Source: Seminavis robusta
Taxonomy: Eukaryota > Bacillariophyta > Bacillariophyceae > Naviculales > Naviculaceae
DNA: 64,000 nt
Direction: 5' to 3'
Assembly (NCBI GenBank): GCA_903772945.1
Contig: CAICTM010000431.1
Span: 1-64,000 of the forward strand
The position numbers and the translations under genes were made by a program. The notes below the pieces were generated by a model. The model was not told the DNA's origin. It saw only the letters and a program-made list of their open reading frames with translations, and made no database searches. Positions 9,698-21,500 of this stretch are shown piece by piece. Position 1 is the first letter of the stretch; each line of letters starts with the position of its first letter.

Positions 9698-12600
9698 ATG
9701 CCACGCCCCAGTTATTGCTTGGCATGTCTGATGATCAAGCCGACGTATTCGTTGCGACGACAATTGATGATCAGTTATGGTTGCACGGCGTTGTTGACAG
9801 TGACAGTGTGCGTAGTGGTCGCTGTCTTGTCGGCCATTTCGGCGGGCCATTTGGTCAAGACCGATTCGAGATTGTACATGAAAGAACAAGTCTTGGCCAG
9901 TATTCAGGCGACCAGTCGGTACGGGACAGCCGCCATGACGGCGCGTCTCGCCAATCACCAGGGGACGGTCGGGCTTCTCGAAGAATTTGTTCTCGATCGC
10001 ATCGTGGGATACCCGTATGTCGAATACTACAACAACAATTCTCAAGTTCCCTTTTACGATATGGATTCCCAAACGGCCGTCTATCCACTCGACATTCCGT
10101 TGCCGACAGCCAACAACAACAACAACAACGACAGTTTGATGCAACTGGATTTCAATGTCGAAATGAACCTCCACGAACAAAACGTCGTCGAGAATACCCA
10201 AGAACGAGCGGCAGCGTATGGCACTGGCGTCAGTACATCCCATGCCAACTTTCACTTTCAAGGAATCTGTGATCCCAACGCTACGGAAGACAGTCGCGTC
10301 TACTATCCCAATTGTACCGATGCCAACAATGACTTTTTCACGGGAGGTGTCGTGTCACCGTCCAATACAACCCTCTGGTTGGCGCAAGCATCGGCCGATT
10401 TGGTTCCCGCCCTCAAGGCACTGTGGGAAACCCAATCGTCGGCGATTCTCATTGGCGTCTTTTTTCACAATCGAGGATCCGGCGCGGCCGTGTCATTTCC
10501 CGGTCGCCAACGAGCGCCGTCGAGCGGCTACGAGTCGGTCGGATGCGATTGGATGGCACAACCGAATCCATTGCGGCCACATGAACCAATTGGAACGCCG
10601 GAAGAAATTGCCAAGTGTCATCCACAAGGGACATTTGTCCATGGACGAGAATACAATCCCGTCGAACGGGATTGGTGTCGCAAACAAGTACTAAAACCGA
10701 ATGAATATCACTTTTTTGGACCGTACCATCCACCCCGGGCACCTCCCGGTGTGTGGCTCTTTGGATTGGGCAAGGCGCTCTATGATCGCAAGACGGGACG
10801 ATTCGTCGCGTGTACCAGTGTCGATTTGAGTTTGTACACGGTCAATCAAGATCTCAAACGAATTGACAATTATACCAAGGGAGCACTGGTGCTCGATGAT
10901 GGAACCATTGTTAGTGGAGGGGAATGGGTGTCGGGAAACACTACGGAAACGTTGGCGATTTACGATTCGTCTTGGCTCAATAAAGACGAGTGGATGCGAT
11001 TGACCAGTCAAAACTTTACCGAAACATCCGATGGGACATTTCCCGATTGGGATGACTATCAAGCCATTATTATTGAACAAGAAAATGGTGGTAGCTTTGT
11101 CACGGCGTATCCCATTGTGCTCTCGTCGGCATCCTCCACGACGGGGACCGGACCCGCCAAACCGGACTTTTGGTTGGTCTTTTGTACACAAGGAGAAATA
11201 TTCCAAGTCTTTGATGACATGGATCAAGCCATTGATGACGAAGTTGGGGACTTGATACGAGCCACTGTTATTACTGGCGTGTTGGGTGCTTTGGTACTTT
11301 TGATTGTGATTTGGGTCATTACACGAATGTTGACGCGACCACTGGCATGGATTGAAACCGTTGCCTGGAAGATTGTCAATCATGACAAGGAAGAAGACAA
11401 TAGTCTGAATGAAAACACCAGTATTCTGGAGGACGACGAGAAGAACACTTACGCGGGAGAACACGGTTCCGCTCTCAAGCATTGTGTCCCCAAAACGGAA
11501 ATTAGTGAACTTGTGGCAGAGTTTTCCAAAATGATCCAAGGATTCAGTGGCAAGGGTGCTTCCAGTGTAGCCAAGTCTCATGTCCAGGAAATACCCAACA
11601 TTCTAGAATGGCAGACTGATTTCCACTATCTCTACCATCAACATCGTCGTTCCACCCTGCAGAACAACAGAAACCAAAACAACAACATGAAACGCAGTGA
11701 TGTTCACGCGCTGTCGTGTCATACCAAACAAGCCAGGAAACAGTCGATCGGGACGGTCGAGGAGAAGGCTAAGGAGGAGAGACACCCGGACGCCCCCATC
11801 ATGAGAAGTGCCAGCAGGTCATCGAACGGAGGTCATTCTGTTTTCACGGATGACGATGATGAGATTGAATACGACAACTGCCTTACGACACAAGAGCAAG
11901 AAAAACCACTCGGTCACGCCGCCGACTATGACCACGACGACGACGATTCATCAGATGATGACGAAGACGAGTTGATGGCACCGTACGTTCCAGTCATGGC
12001 GCCCCCTAGAATAAACCTCGGACCAAACATCCGGGCGTCATCGTACCATCGCAAGGGGGATGCAAAAGACCCAGACGGTGCCAATCGCGGTCAAGCAGTG
12101 GCAGCGACAAGATCATCACTGTTCCGCTGGATTCTTTTCTTGGTGGTCGTCCCACAAGTCCTGACCGCCGTCTGCATCGCAGCTTTGGTTTCTCATTCGA
12201 TGCTCAATGTCTTACCAAGCTGGGTGACACTATCGGAGGATGTTTCCTTTGAGCTCGCAAAGGATACCATTGAGGTTGCAGCAATCAACAGAGCATCCCT
12301 CGCGGAATCAGTGTTGCAAGGGCCGGTGCGAGACCTCTTTCTGCTGACGCGAATGGCAGGGTGGCTCTTGCTAGATGGAATTGTACGGTCGAGCAGTTTT
12401 ACAGAGGTCACCGAAAACGTTGAAGAATGCAAAACTTACTCGGCAAGTCTGGATGGCGTCGAGTGCCCAGCCTACATTGATCCAAGCAGAACGCAATGCG
12501 ACTGCGATTGGAATGATCTTTTCGAGCTGCCGTGTCAAGACTATGATGAGTTCGAGTCGCGGAAATTTCAAAAGCTGTTTTACGAAGGAAAAAAGACCGA

Positions 12601-15394
12601 TGTCGATCCAGTCACCGGCAAACGCAACAATAGCGCCAGCTTTCCCACGGTCGGCCACAGTCCGTCGACAACCTCTTGGTGGAACGACACCTCGATGCTG
12701 CCGGGGGCTTCCAAAGGGTCGAATGCGTCGGGTTACACTACAACGTACGATCGCTTGCGAGTTGCATCCGCCTTATCCACTACGTTCTTCCCTGTATACA
12801 ACTTCAGGAATGGCGGAAAGGGCAAGAAATACTTTGTCGCGGGAGCAATTGCATTTGAAATGGATGGAATGATGGTTGGATACAGGGGGTGCGACTATGA
12901 TGCCCAATTATCCCACTGGGTTTCGGGAAAAGACAATGAGGCAGCCCAAGTGCGCCCGGATCTTTGCCCGCTGAACAGCTACGGATTCGATCCTAGGTGC
13001 AGAGGGTGGTACGACACAGCCAAGAGGCGTGCAACAGAAGGACACGGCTTGTTTATCACGGCTCCGTACAAACTCGACTTCTTCCACCAGGCTGAAACTA
13101 CAGCGACGTCGCCATTGATCGACACGAGAGACAACACTTACTTGGGACAAGTTGCGCTGGACTTTCGGATACAGGACATTTTGGCAGATGTAGCCCAAGA
13201 AACAGACGAGTACTTCAGCTTCATTGTGTCGCCTTTATTGGATGCTGATTCGCAGGGGGACACAGTCGCGGGTCCAAACTTTGAAATTGGAAGCCCCCCC
13301 GAGTGGATTGCAGATTTAGTTCTGCCTGGGGACGGAAAAACTTCCAAGAACTACCATGATTTCAAGAACATTACACTCCAAATGAAAGGTGGTGCATCGG
13401 GCGAAGCTGAATTCTTTCGAATGACCGACGAAGGAAAGGAGGAGTTGATCCACATGTTTTATGCCCCCGTCCATGTGCGGACGCTAACCCCTGTTCAACC
13501 AAACGATTTCAGCAGAGGTGTCAACTTCTCTTATGACGTCGTCTACTCGATCGGCTTAGCTCAAAGCGATGAAATGCTTCGAGCCCCATACCAGCATGCA
13601 GAAGAGGAGGTAAACAAGAAGATTCGGAATGTTGAGGTTGTTTTCCTTGTCCTGGTTATTGTTTCGTTGATTGCTTGCACCATCTTCACTGGTCTGATAT
13701 CAATTGAGGTAACCACACCCACCTTGATTCTTCTCCAAGTTGTCAAGAATATCAATGCGGGGAGAATCGACGATGACCTACCTCCACTGGAAGGTGGCAG
13801 CAGGGAAAGCAATAAGGTGTACATCGCCTTTGCGAAGCTCTTCAAAATTGTTCGCGTTTCAAATACTGCTTTCTTCAGCGGAAATCTGGAGTGGGCCTAC
13901 CATTTTGTGAGGGGTGCACTGACGCTCTTTCACAAGATCAACGACCGCAAGGCGATTGGCGTGGCGAGCAACAACATTGCGAACATCCTTTTTGCAACGA
14001 TTCTGGAGAAGATGCAAACGAGGAAATCAAGCGAGCCTAAGGATCGTGTATACCTCGGGAAAGTTTGCTGCCCCGAGGCTGCTTCGCACCACTACGAGGA
14101 ATCTATCGCCATTGCAACAATGGACCTCAACAATGCGCCTCTGTTGGATGACAGATGCGGCTATGCATCACAGCTAGCAGACCGTCACTTTAATAGAGCC
14201 ATGTTTCATTTGAGAACATCAGGGGAGCCGCGTGCATCGGATTGTCAAGAAAACCACCAAGGCTACGAAGATTTGGCGAGAACGAAGGAGTTGGATATCG
14301 ATGTTCGCGAATACTGGTTACACCACAAGCTTCTGATGAGTAATTCTGACTTGTATTTTGACCGCATCATTCGCCGTCTACGAGGGCTTTCCATTGTGAA
14401 TGACGATGTCAGAGTGAAGGAAGTTTGGAATGTCAGAGAACTTGTCGAGGAAGGGGACCGGCTGCTTTTTGCTGCATGGGGAGAGGACGTTCCGCTGTTT
14501 CGTGAACTTGGCCAAGTCGGTCGTTTGCAGCAGCTTGAGAGCGCCCTGATCTCGTTGGAACTGGCGTCTGGAAATGTCGAGGAGGCCGCTCGACTTGCAA
14601 TGCGGATGATCATCGAAGATGAATATTTGCTTGATTCCGCCTTTGTTGCTGCAGCCGACGCATTCTTTCGGTTCATGAACATGGAAAGTTCGAAGGCTCC
14701 AATGTGGTCGACCAGTACAGTTGCAAAGACAAAGGCCTCCATCAGAGAGATGTTGAGGATGTGCAAAGACTCCTCATTGGACACTGGCAAGGGGTTGGTG
14801 TTCTGCTTCGCGATTGGGAACAGTGATATGGCCGAAGAGACTTCTTCAGAACTGAAGGAGCGCTGTTTGTCACTCTACGACCAGCACAGCGGTAAGGACG
14901 ACGTCGTTGGTCTGGTTGGTGGTGCGTTCTTCGCAGATGTTTTGAAGCACAAGGGGGCACGTGGCGCTGTCCAGCAGGAGTTGTTTGACGAAAGCTGTTG
15001 TCAGTCTAGCGGTGCAAGCGCGACCGAAGTGCTCCTTTCAGCTCAACAGCTTATTGCGGAATGCGCCGATTTCCACGACAGCGAGACCTTCATAGTGCTC
15101 GTGACTGATGACAACGTTTCGAAAGCAGACATCGACAGAGCTATGACCCAGCACTCGTCCGGAAAAGTCAAGAAAGGAAGCATTCAAACCATGGTCATTG
15201 GGTTGGCATGCAACGACGGATGCTCTGGTGATAGAGGAAACCAAACTCGGATAACCAGCACTCGTGGTGCGCAGCACATTTGCACGTGCTCGCAGTCGAT
15301 TGGGGATGCAATTGAGGAGGTTTCTAACATCATCGTGGGTACAGCTGGATTTGCCAAGAGTTCTCAGCAAGGTATCACAATGGAGAAATTCTAA
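9698..15394 (+). CDS. Tandem Cache-domain transmembrane receptor with HAMP-, TPR- and vWA-like regions
   Basis: One uninterrupted frame encodes 1898 residues. It has two copies of a receptor layout. Unit 1: TM about 31-50, extracellular region to about 520 with a Cache-like VERDWCRKQV segment (about 320-345), TM about 522-544, then a HAMP-like LTRPLAWIE start. An acidic linker with Asp runs follows (about 660-780). Unit 2: TM about 811-836, extracellular region with the typical dCache signature FDPRCRGWYDTA (about 1095-1107), TM about 1312-1336, then a HAMP-like stretch. The cytosolic tail has a TPR-like helical region (about 1375-1500) and ends with a vWA-like fold (TFIVLVTDD near 1797, QTMVIGL near 1828). 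dCache domains sense small extracellular ligands. There is no kinase, cyclase or methyl-acceptor output domain, so output probably runs through protein contacts. Many N-x-S/T sites fit an extracellular location. Ligand unknown. Confidence 0.85.
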   Translation: MPRPSYCLACLMIKPTYSLRRQLMISYGCTALLTVTVCVVVAVLSAISAGHLVKTDSRLYMKEQVLASIQATSRYGTAAMTARLANHQGTVGLLEEFVLDRIVGYPYVEYYNNNSQVPFYDMDSQTAVYPLDIPLPTANNNNNNDSLMQLDFNVEMNLHEQNVVENTQERAAAYGTGVSTSHANFHFQGICDPNATEDSRVYYPNCTDANNDFFTGGVVSPSNTTLWLAQASADLVPALKALWETQSSAILIGVFFHNRGSGAAVSFPGRQRAPSSGYESVGCDWMAQPNPLRPHEPIGTPEEIAKCHPQGTFVHGREYNPVERDWCRKQVLKPNEYHFFGPYHPPRAPPGVWLFGLGKALYDRKTGRFVACTSVDLSLYTVNQDLKRIDNYTKGALVLDDGTIVSGGEWVSGNTTETLAIYDSSWLNKDEWMRLTSQNFTETSDGTFPDWDDYQAIIIEQENGGSFVTAYPIVLSSASSTTGTGPAKPDFWLVFCTQGEIFQVFDDMDQAIDDEVGDLIRATVITGVLGALVLLIVIWVITRMLTRPLAWIETVAWKIVNHDKEEDNSLNENTSILEDDEKNTYAGEHGSALKHCVPKTEISELVAEFSKMIQGFSGKGASSVAKSHVQEIPNILEWQTDFHYLYHQHRRSTLQNNRNQNNNMKRSDVHALSCHTKQARKQSIGTVEEKAKEERHPDAPIMRSASRSSNGGHSVFTDDDDEIEYDNCLTTQEQEKPLGHAADYDHDDDDSSDDDEDELMAPYVPVMAPPRINLGPNIRASSYHRKGDAKDPDGANRGQAVAATRSSLFRWILFLVVVPQVLTAVCIAALVSHSMLNVLPSWVTLSEDVSFELAKDTIEVAAINRASLAESVLQGPVRDLFLLTRMAGWLLLDGIVRSSSFTEVTENVEECKTYSASLDGVECPAYIDPSRTQCDCDWNDLFELPCQDYDEFESRKFQKLFYEGKKTDVDPVTGKRNNSASFPTVGHSPSTTSWWNDTSMLPGASKGSNASGYTTTYDRLRVASALSTTFFPVYNFRNGGKGKKYFVAGAIAFEMDGMMVGYRGCDYDAQLSHWVSGKDNEAAQVRPDLCPLNSYGFDPRCRGWYDTAKRRATEGHGLFITAPYKLDFFHQAETTATSPLIDTRDNTYLGQVALDFRIQDILADVAQETDEYFSFIVSPLLDADSQGDTVAGPNFEIGSPPEWIADLVLPGDGKTSKNYHDFKNITLQMKGGASGEAEFFRMTDEGKEELIHMFYAPVHVRTLTPVQPNDFSRGVNFSYDVVYSIGLAQSDEMLRAPYQHAEEEVNKKIRNVEVVFLVLVIVSLIACTIFTGLISIEVTTPTLILLQVVKNINAGRIDDDLPPLEGGSRESNKVYIAFAKLFKIVRVSNTAFFSGNLEWAYHFVRGALTLFHKINDRKAIGVASNNIANILFATILEKMQTRKSSEPKDRVYLGKVCCPEAASHHYEESIAIATMDLNNAPLLDDRCGYASQLADRHFNRAMFHLRTSGEPRASDCQENHQGYEDLARTKELDIDVREYWLHHKLLMSNSDLYFDRIIRRLRGLSIVNDDVRVKEVWNVRELVEEGDRLLFAAWGEDVPLFRELGQVGRLQQLESALISLELASGNVEEAARLAMRMIIEDEYLLDSAFVAAADAFFRFMNMESSKAPMWSTSTVAKTKASIREMLRMCKDSSLDTGKGLVFCFAIGNSDMAEETSSELKERCLSLYDQHSGKDDVVGLVGGAFFADVLKHKGARGAVQQELFDESCCQSSGASATEVLLSAQQLIAECADFHDSETFIVLVTDDNVSKADIDRAMTQHSSGKVKKGSIQTMVIGLACNDGCSGDRGNQTRITSTRGAQHICTCSQSIGDAIEEVSNIIVGTAGFAKSSQQGITMEKF

Positions 15395-15671
15395 AACGGG
15401 CGGGGGATGGGTTGCGGGATTCTCATTGCCGAGAGCAAAGATCGAGCGCGAATCTTGTCAGATTGAGTGTTCCAGATCGAAGATTCCCCGTCGCTTAGTG
15501 GGAAAATTTTGTGTCGGAGCAGATTTGCCATTCTTGTTCTTTGAACTGTGCTTCTTGAATGGCATCGGCAGACGAGTAAACCATTGGCTGCAGCGGTCTA
15601 CTAACCAGAAATCCCGTAGGCACAGTAGTCCACTAATAGTAGGAAAGGATATCTCAGCCCAGTTACAATAG

Positions 15672-16650
15672 TTACTTGGGGCAAGGATCACAAGAGCAGC
15701 CACAAAGATTAGTTCCGTAGCAGACTGCCAGGTTGGTTGTTGGAACCATAGAGTTTCCCACCAAAACTTTTCATTTCATGTGGTGAGAGTATGGCGGCAC
15801 ACAATCCATCAGGGATACTGCCTGTCAAGGATGTGTTCATGACTACCAGGCTGGTCAAGTTGTCCAACAAAAGTAGTTCCGTTGGAAGGGTTCCAGATAA
15901 GTTGGTATTTTGCAGTTCAACCTCCTCAAGACTAGACAACAAACCAACTTCTGTTGCAAGTGAGCCTGAGAAAAGGTTGTCATTGATACGGAACTTCTGT
16001 AGCTGGCTGAGTTGGGGGAGCACATCTTGTTCTAGTGGTCTGCCTTCTAATTGGTTGGAATGAATGAGCAGTACATTTAGCTCTTGAGGGAGAGCAGACA
16101 GATGGACAAGCATGAGCATGAGGTGAATTTGCAAATCTGGTATGAGAAGACAACTCACGGGACATCTTTGATAACTCTTCTGGCAAAGTGCCAGTAATGG
16201 AGTTCCTTTGCAAGTACAAGTAGTTCTGCACAAAAAAACAAAAAAAGACACAACTCCCTTATTGCGTAGAGGCACCATCACCACACCAGGTTCATTCATG
16301 ATAACTAAGTTTGTCAACAATCCCATCTCACTTGGCAAAGGGCTGTTAAGTTGGAAGTCGCTCAAAATCAGGGTTGCCAGGTTGGTCAGCTTGCCAATTT
16401 CAGCTGTTCACAGAAAAATTTCCAAAACATATTCAGCAACCAGAAGGCGAAGACAAAGAACATATCTGATGGCACTTACATGGAATGGATGTGAACCCCC
16501 CCCCGCTTTCTGGTTGCCTAGACTTAGCATCTCCAAATTGTGCGGGTTTCCAACTACCTCAGTGAGGAAAGATGTTATATCCAATCCAGGGCAATCTAAG
16601 AAACTCAACTTCTTCAGGTTCGACAATCCAAGAATCTCAGTGGGGATTGA
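15672..16650 (-). pseudogene. Truncated LRR gene copy (exons 2-5 of the LRR family)
   Basis: Comparison with the two longer copies in this window places exons at about 16650-16490, 16403-16306 (98 nt), 16225-16159 (67 nt) and 16082-15672. Introns have GT donors and AG acceptors at the same positions as in the paralogues. Exon 1, which encodes the cytosolic tail, membrane anchor and first LRRs, is absent; homology stops near 16650 at unrelated sequence. Near 15730 a one-base indel moves the reading frame, so the conserved Cys-rich ending (CGCSCDPCPK in the original frame, stop at 15672-15674) is lost and the frame ends at 15709. The remaining repeats are plant-type LRRs (SGTLPTELLLLDNLTSLVVMN). 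It is a dead fragment, unless exon 1 lies elsewhere. It converges on the receptor gene, with under 300 bp between the 3' ends. Confidence 0.8.
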
Positions 16651-17313
16651 CTTCAACAATATTACTATGTCGGCCCATCTTTTAATTCAGCTCGCCGGTA
16701 TATCTATTACACCTCCGGTGTCCTTTTTATTAAAAGGGGGGAAGTTTTCGTCAGCCAGTTGCTTTGAGTGGTACCGTACCGGTACGGTACTGTAGGGTTG
16801 AATTAAGTTTTGCTGTTTTGGACATCGATCGAGCTGCCCTCGCAAATGACGCGGTGGCAACCCGCAGTGCTCACCAAACTGGTGTTGGAAATTGCCTCGT
16901 TGGCAGGTGGCAGCAAGGGCCATTGAGACGTCTTCCCCAGGACAGATTGATGTCTTCGTTGAAGCGGACTACCTTGCAAAGCTGGCTATGATGGCCAGCT
17001 AGTTAGAGTGTAGATCGCTCCGTCGTTGGGATAGACTTCCTTTCATAGCGCCTGCAGCTACCTAGCTAGTCTATGGGGCGTCTTTCTTGCTAACTTTAAT
17101 TTAGTTTTATCGTTTCGTTTTGTTGACCAGATTAGTTCCTAATTGTTTATGAGTCCTCATTGCTTCTATCTTCTTGGCATTTGGCACTGCCTTTTCAAAA
17201 GGCGAGCTACCATGTTGCTGCTGCTTCTTTTATTTTCAAATGTATGTACAGTTGGGTGTTGGTTGACCTTTTGGTCTCTTCTTGTGTGTGCTCTCATCAT
17301 GCACTTCCTTCAT
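16651..17313. other. Intergenic, no supported gene
   Basis: About 660 bp between the truncated LRR copy and the 3' end of the ankyrin gene. It contains a run of nested palindromes around GTACCGTACCGGTACGGTAC (16773-16792). The plus-strand frame starting at 17143 is antisense to the ankyrin gene and is not supported. Confidence 0.5.
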
Positions 17314-18543
17314 TTACTTGCTACCGATGCGAAAGAGACGTCCTTTGGCATACTGACGATCGAGGAATTCGTTGCACTCCTTCCAACGATTGCGGGGCAC
17401 ATAACTCAAAGGCGTGAATCCTCTCTTGTCGAGAATGTAAAGCTGCATGGGCGATTCGCCAAGGAGCAACTCCATCTTTTCCAGCGTACCCGTACTGGCC
17501 GCCAACGACCAGGCGGCATCGTGGAGGGGCGTACGACCGTAATCGCAACAGACCCGCATCGAGACACCCGCTTCGGTGAGCAAAAAGCGGAGCATTTCCG
17601 GAGTGCCACGACGCACTGCCAAGTGCACGACGGTTTCTCCAAATTGATTGCATGCTTGCATGCGATGTCCTTGTTGATGCATTTCCTTGAGCGCGTCGAG
17701 ATCGTGGTTGCGAATCGCGCGAGTGAGTTCGTTCGTCCACGCACTGACGTATTCGGGCTTGACGGGCAAAAAGAATCCTTCGAGACTGTCGTAACTAAAA
17801 CGTTCGGGTGTTCCACCAATGAGAGTGGCGAGGTAATCGTCGGGTTTGGGAATGGATTCGTCGTACTTCTCTTCTTGAGGAGCTTGCATGATGGATGTCA
17901 CCATGTTGCCGTTGAAACTGATGCTGTGCTTGATCTTTTTGCGTTCTGCCTCTTGCGCTTTTTCCACGGCCATTTTCATCTGCAACAGATTGGCCATGGA
18001 CGAGGAACCTTGCACACCGCGACGGAGTGGACCACCGCCGCCGGCAAGAATCATGGTGGGCATTTCTCCACCGCCGTTTCGGTCACGACGTCTCCGGTTC
18101 GACTTGCGAGAATCGCCCATGCTGCTGGTTCCCAACATGCTCTTGAGCGAACTGGCCGAACGCACACGCTGCAATCCAGTGCGCATCTGGTTCATACTCG
18201 CTTGGACATCCACCGCCATGGCGTTCTCGTCTTCGTGTTGCAGCGAGACGTCGCTGTCATCGTCGTCATCACTCGAGTCTTCATCGCTGTCTTCTTCCGA
18301 ATCCTCTTCGCTGTCGTCATCGTCATCGTCATCACTGTCACTACTGGAGAGGTCTTCGTCGTCGCAAAACATGAAATCAGAGGAATCCATGGGATCCTCC
18401 GCGATACCACCGGACGCCAAGCTTTGATCCATCATCATCATGAGTGCCGCTGTGGATGCCTTGACGGGCATTGTACCTTGTGTGGAACCGGGGCTGCTGC
18501 TTCCAACTTGATTCAGATATACGGGCATGCTGGTGGTGGGCAT
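17314..18543 (-). CDS. Ankyrin-repeat protein with acidic serine-rich N-terminal half
   Basis: A single frame gives 409 residues. The N-terminal half is disordered: a Met run (LMMMMDQ), a long Asp/Ser/Glu tract at about 60-100, and a basic RKSNRRRRDRN patch that could be a nuclear localisation signal. The C-terminal part from about residue 265 holds three to four ankyrin repeats, with NQFGETVVHLAVRRGTPEMLRFLL, YGRTPLHDAAW and DKRGFTPLSYV as the clearest repeat cores. Ankyrin repeats mediate protein binding; no catalytic domain is present, so an adaptor role is inferred. Proteins with this layout of acidic Ser-rich head and short ankyrin tail are common in diatoms. No signal peptide or membrane segment is seen. 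A 475-codon frame on the opposite strand is a by-product of the biased composition. Confidence 0.85.
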   Translation of the reverse strand: MPTTSMPVYLNQVGSSSPGSTQGTMPVKASTAALMMMMDQSLASGGIAEDPMDSSDFMFCDDEDLSSSDSDDDDDDDSEEDSEEDSDEDSSDDDDDSDVSLQHEDENAMAVDVQASMNQMRTGLQRVRSASSLKSMLGTSSMGDSRKSNRRRRDRNGGGEMPTMILAGGGGPLRRGVQGSSSMANLLQMKMAVEKAQEAERKKIKHSISFNGNMVTSIMQAPQEEKYDESIPKPDDYLATLIGGTPERFSYDSLEGFFLPVKPEYVSAWTNELTRAIRNHDLDALKEMHQQGHRMQACNQFGETVVHLAVRRGTPEMLRFLLTEAGVSMRVCCDYGRTPLHDAAWSLAASTGTLEKMELLLGESPMQLYILDKRGFTPLSYVPRNRWKECNEFLDRQYAKGRLFRIGSK

Positions 18544-21500
18544 GGATGGAGTGATCGAGTGTTGCTTTGATTATGAGAGGAGTGTGGGTTCCTGGAGGTT
18601 GGTTTTATGAACCCAATTTACCCAGCAAGGTCTTTGGTTGTAAGGAACGGCGTGGTTTGAGGGATGATGCAACAGCCACGGTGGTTGACGAACCAGATCA
18701 CTCCAGATTCAGCATCGCGCCATGTCATCAGACTGGTAATGACCACTGTGGTGAGTTGCCGCAAGCTGTGCCGCCACAGCCCCAAATTGCCGTACAGCCA
18801 CGTTCACCTTCAACATTTCGTTGAAGTTGGGACTGACGTGGCCATTGGGGATTTAATGTGAAGGAAACCATAGATTTAAGAAGCCAATCCTGAATTGCCA
18901 AACTCAAACCTCAAAACTTCTTTTTTATCTATTGTCAACACACATTGTTACCCCAACCTCAGTTACCGGTACCGGAGTTGGTTGGCCAGCCCATCAGATT
19001 GGCTGCCAAATGAGTGATGGGTTGCGCCTTCAGTGCTTTTGCTTGAGACCGCATGCAGCATGAGCAAGGTCGTTCAATGCTGGCTAATAGTTAGTTAGAG
19101 TATTGATTGATTCAAACATACATGCACCTGCCTTCTTCACAATATTTGTCGCCTTTCCGTTCAAATCTCTCTTGTTGCTGGCTCTCTACCTAGTAGCTTC
19201 CTACCGGTAGCAAGCTACAGCAGATGACGGAAAAAACAGCGAATCATGACCGCAGCCCATTATTTAGCTGCACCTCCACGGCCATGCAAATCCTTCTGTA
19301 TCGAATGATGCGACCCAGCTCGACGTGCATGGGATGAGGTAAATTACTTCCGTTTTTTGAATGTTCCGACTTTGTTCAAAGCAGTGTGAGGCAGTAGAAC
19401 GCATGGAAAGTAAGAATCCAAGGCAAGACGAGGGGGAAACGGTTTTAGAGGGAAAACAGGAAGGCTTGAAGAAAGCAAGCGGCTTTTCAGCCAACACTCT
19501 TCATGTTCCAATGGGCAATTTTGGCAACTACAGTTCAACTAACTACTGAGAAGGGAATTGCAATACTAGAGTAGCTCATCAAGCTCGAGGATAGGCTACC
19601 GACGGTACGGGAGAATCTGACTACATCTAAAGCTACCGAGTCACCAAAATGCAAGAGTGGATACTCTACTAGATTACTGGGAGTACATGTAGACTAGTGT
19701 TCGCAGTCAGCCACCTAAACGATCTATCTAGCCAGGTGTGTAAAAGGATGTTGTGTACGTCTATGGCCCGCACATTGAAAATCAATTTCTTTCAAGGACA
19801 CAAGATCCTCATCAACCCAACAGCTGAACGTCATGTCTCAGCCACAGATCAAAGGACTGCATACATCATGGAGTAAAGGGTCCTACAGTCGTACCGGTTC
19901 CATCATCGCCTCCTGACTCCTGACCTGTGGCTTGCTGTTGGCTGAGACAGCAGCTTTAGCAAGTCTTTTTTTATTAAGCAGACTTCTACATGTACCTTGA
20001 TTTTCTTCTCGTCTAGATGCCTGACTCTCACTGGTAGAAACGTACGCTGTAACAGCTGAACCTAATACTTTAGTGTTCTTGCTGCCGTAGATGACCGGTC
20101 TTCTGCAGCGCCAAGGCACGCCATCACTGCCAGGGTTCCAAAAAAGTTGTGGGTTATGCCGCTGGCATAAGAGGTGTTGAAACCAACTGGATACAGTGTT
20201 TACTAGCCAGCCATGAGACTTGACAGGCTCCAGCGAAGCCCTATGGAGCCAACAACCAGCCACGGGGCCACGGCAAAAACTTGGCTACTGTACCTGCAAC
20301 ACCAGCCAAAGGAGAGCCAACGTGATGTGATGACTGACTCAGGGTCTGAGAGAATCAATGTACGAGTAGCGAAAGTGCACAAATCGAGTTAGAGCGTGGA
20401 GTGGCCAAAGCAAGATACCTTAGTCTACTTGTGATGAGCTATGTATTGTTTAGGAAAGAGCAACTAACCAGGGGCTTGGAGTCCACTCCACCTGTCGTGG
20501 TGCGGCAGCCGCGCAGCGTAGAACTTGGTCCATGGGTACGCTCCCCGGGATTGCCTCTTACCGGCGCAGGTAAGTATCCAAGTCATTTCGTCGCTTGCTT
20601 TCGTCGAGTGAGAAACTTGATCTGGGTCTTCCTTGGGCTCTTTTGTGTGTTCGTATTTCATTGATTGAATCATTCAAGTCGCGGGCTGCTCGTACGGTAC
20701 CGCAAAGGCACAGGTATCATACCGGTACTGCTGGTACCATCCGGTGCGGACGTTCTAGCCAGACGTGTCGACCTCGAACCCAGATCTCTCTCTATCTAGC
20801 CTGGCTGGTATCCAGCAAGTTTTATGGAGCTACAAACTAATCGTAGCGACAAACCAAAACAAGTTCTGAACAAAAAGAGCTTCCCTTCGAATGCTTTCGT
20901 TCCGTGCCTACCTGTACCTGTACCGTACGGTACTTGCCATCTGCTAGAAGCGATTACTTTAATAACGCTCGCTCAGTGAAAGGTGGCATTCGTTCGTGCG
21001 ATACAATGGTCCACGTGCAGTGTGTTCGTTTGCTGGCTCGAGCAACAGAGACACAAATTGCGGAGACCTGAAATTCATGTAAAGCTTTTCCTGTCTTGAT
21101 CATGTATGTGTCGTGTCCATCTTCTCCGCGCACTGCAAGCTTTGAAAACCAGAAACGGTCGCTTCACACAAATGGCATTTGCTCGCATACAAAACACAGC
21201 GGAATCGAATGGAATCGCACCAGTTCCCAGAAGACATGTGAGTGTGGTAATTATACATAAAACATAGCGTATCTAAGGCTTGACAAAAGCCAGGTCGTCC
21301 CATAACCCGGATTTTTCCAAGCGATACAATTGATATACAATTGAGGACATATTGAGACAGCAGTTGTGCACGCCCAGCCTCGACGCGACCCAGCAACCAG
21401 AGCACAACTGCTGCATAGAGAAATTAAAAAAGTTTGGTGCGTAGTTCCCGAAGAAAAAGAGACACCGTGACTCGAAGATTTGCTGCCCATTTTGCTTCGC

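Noticed and set aside
17143-18570. 475-codon plus-strand frame
   Set aside because: It is exactly antisense to the ankyrin-repeat gene, which has recognisable repeats; the long frame follows from the biased codon use of that gene.
19883-20263. 126-codon minus-strand frame
   Set aside because: No recognisable domain and low-quality start; likely chance in a gene-poor stretch.
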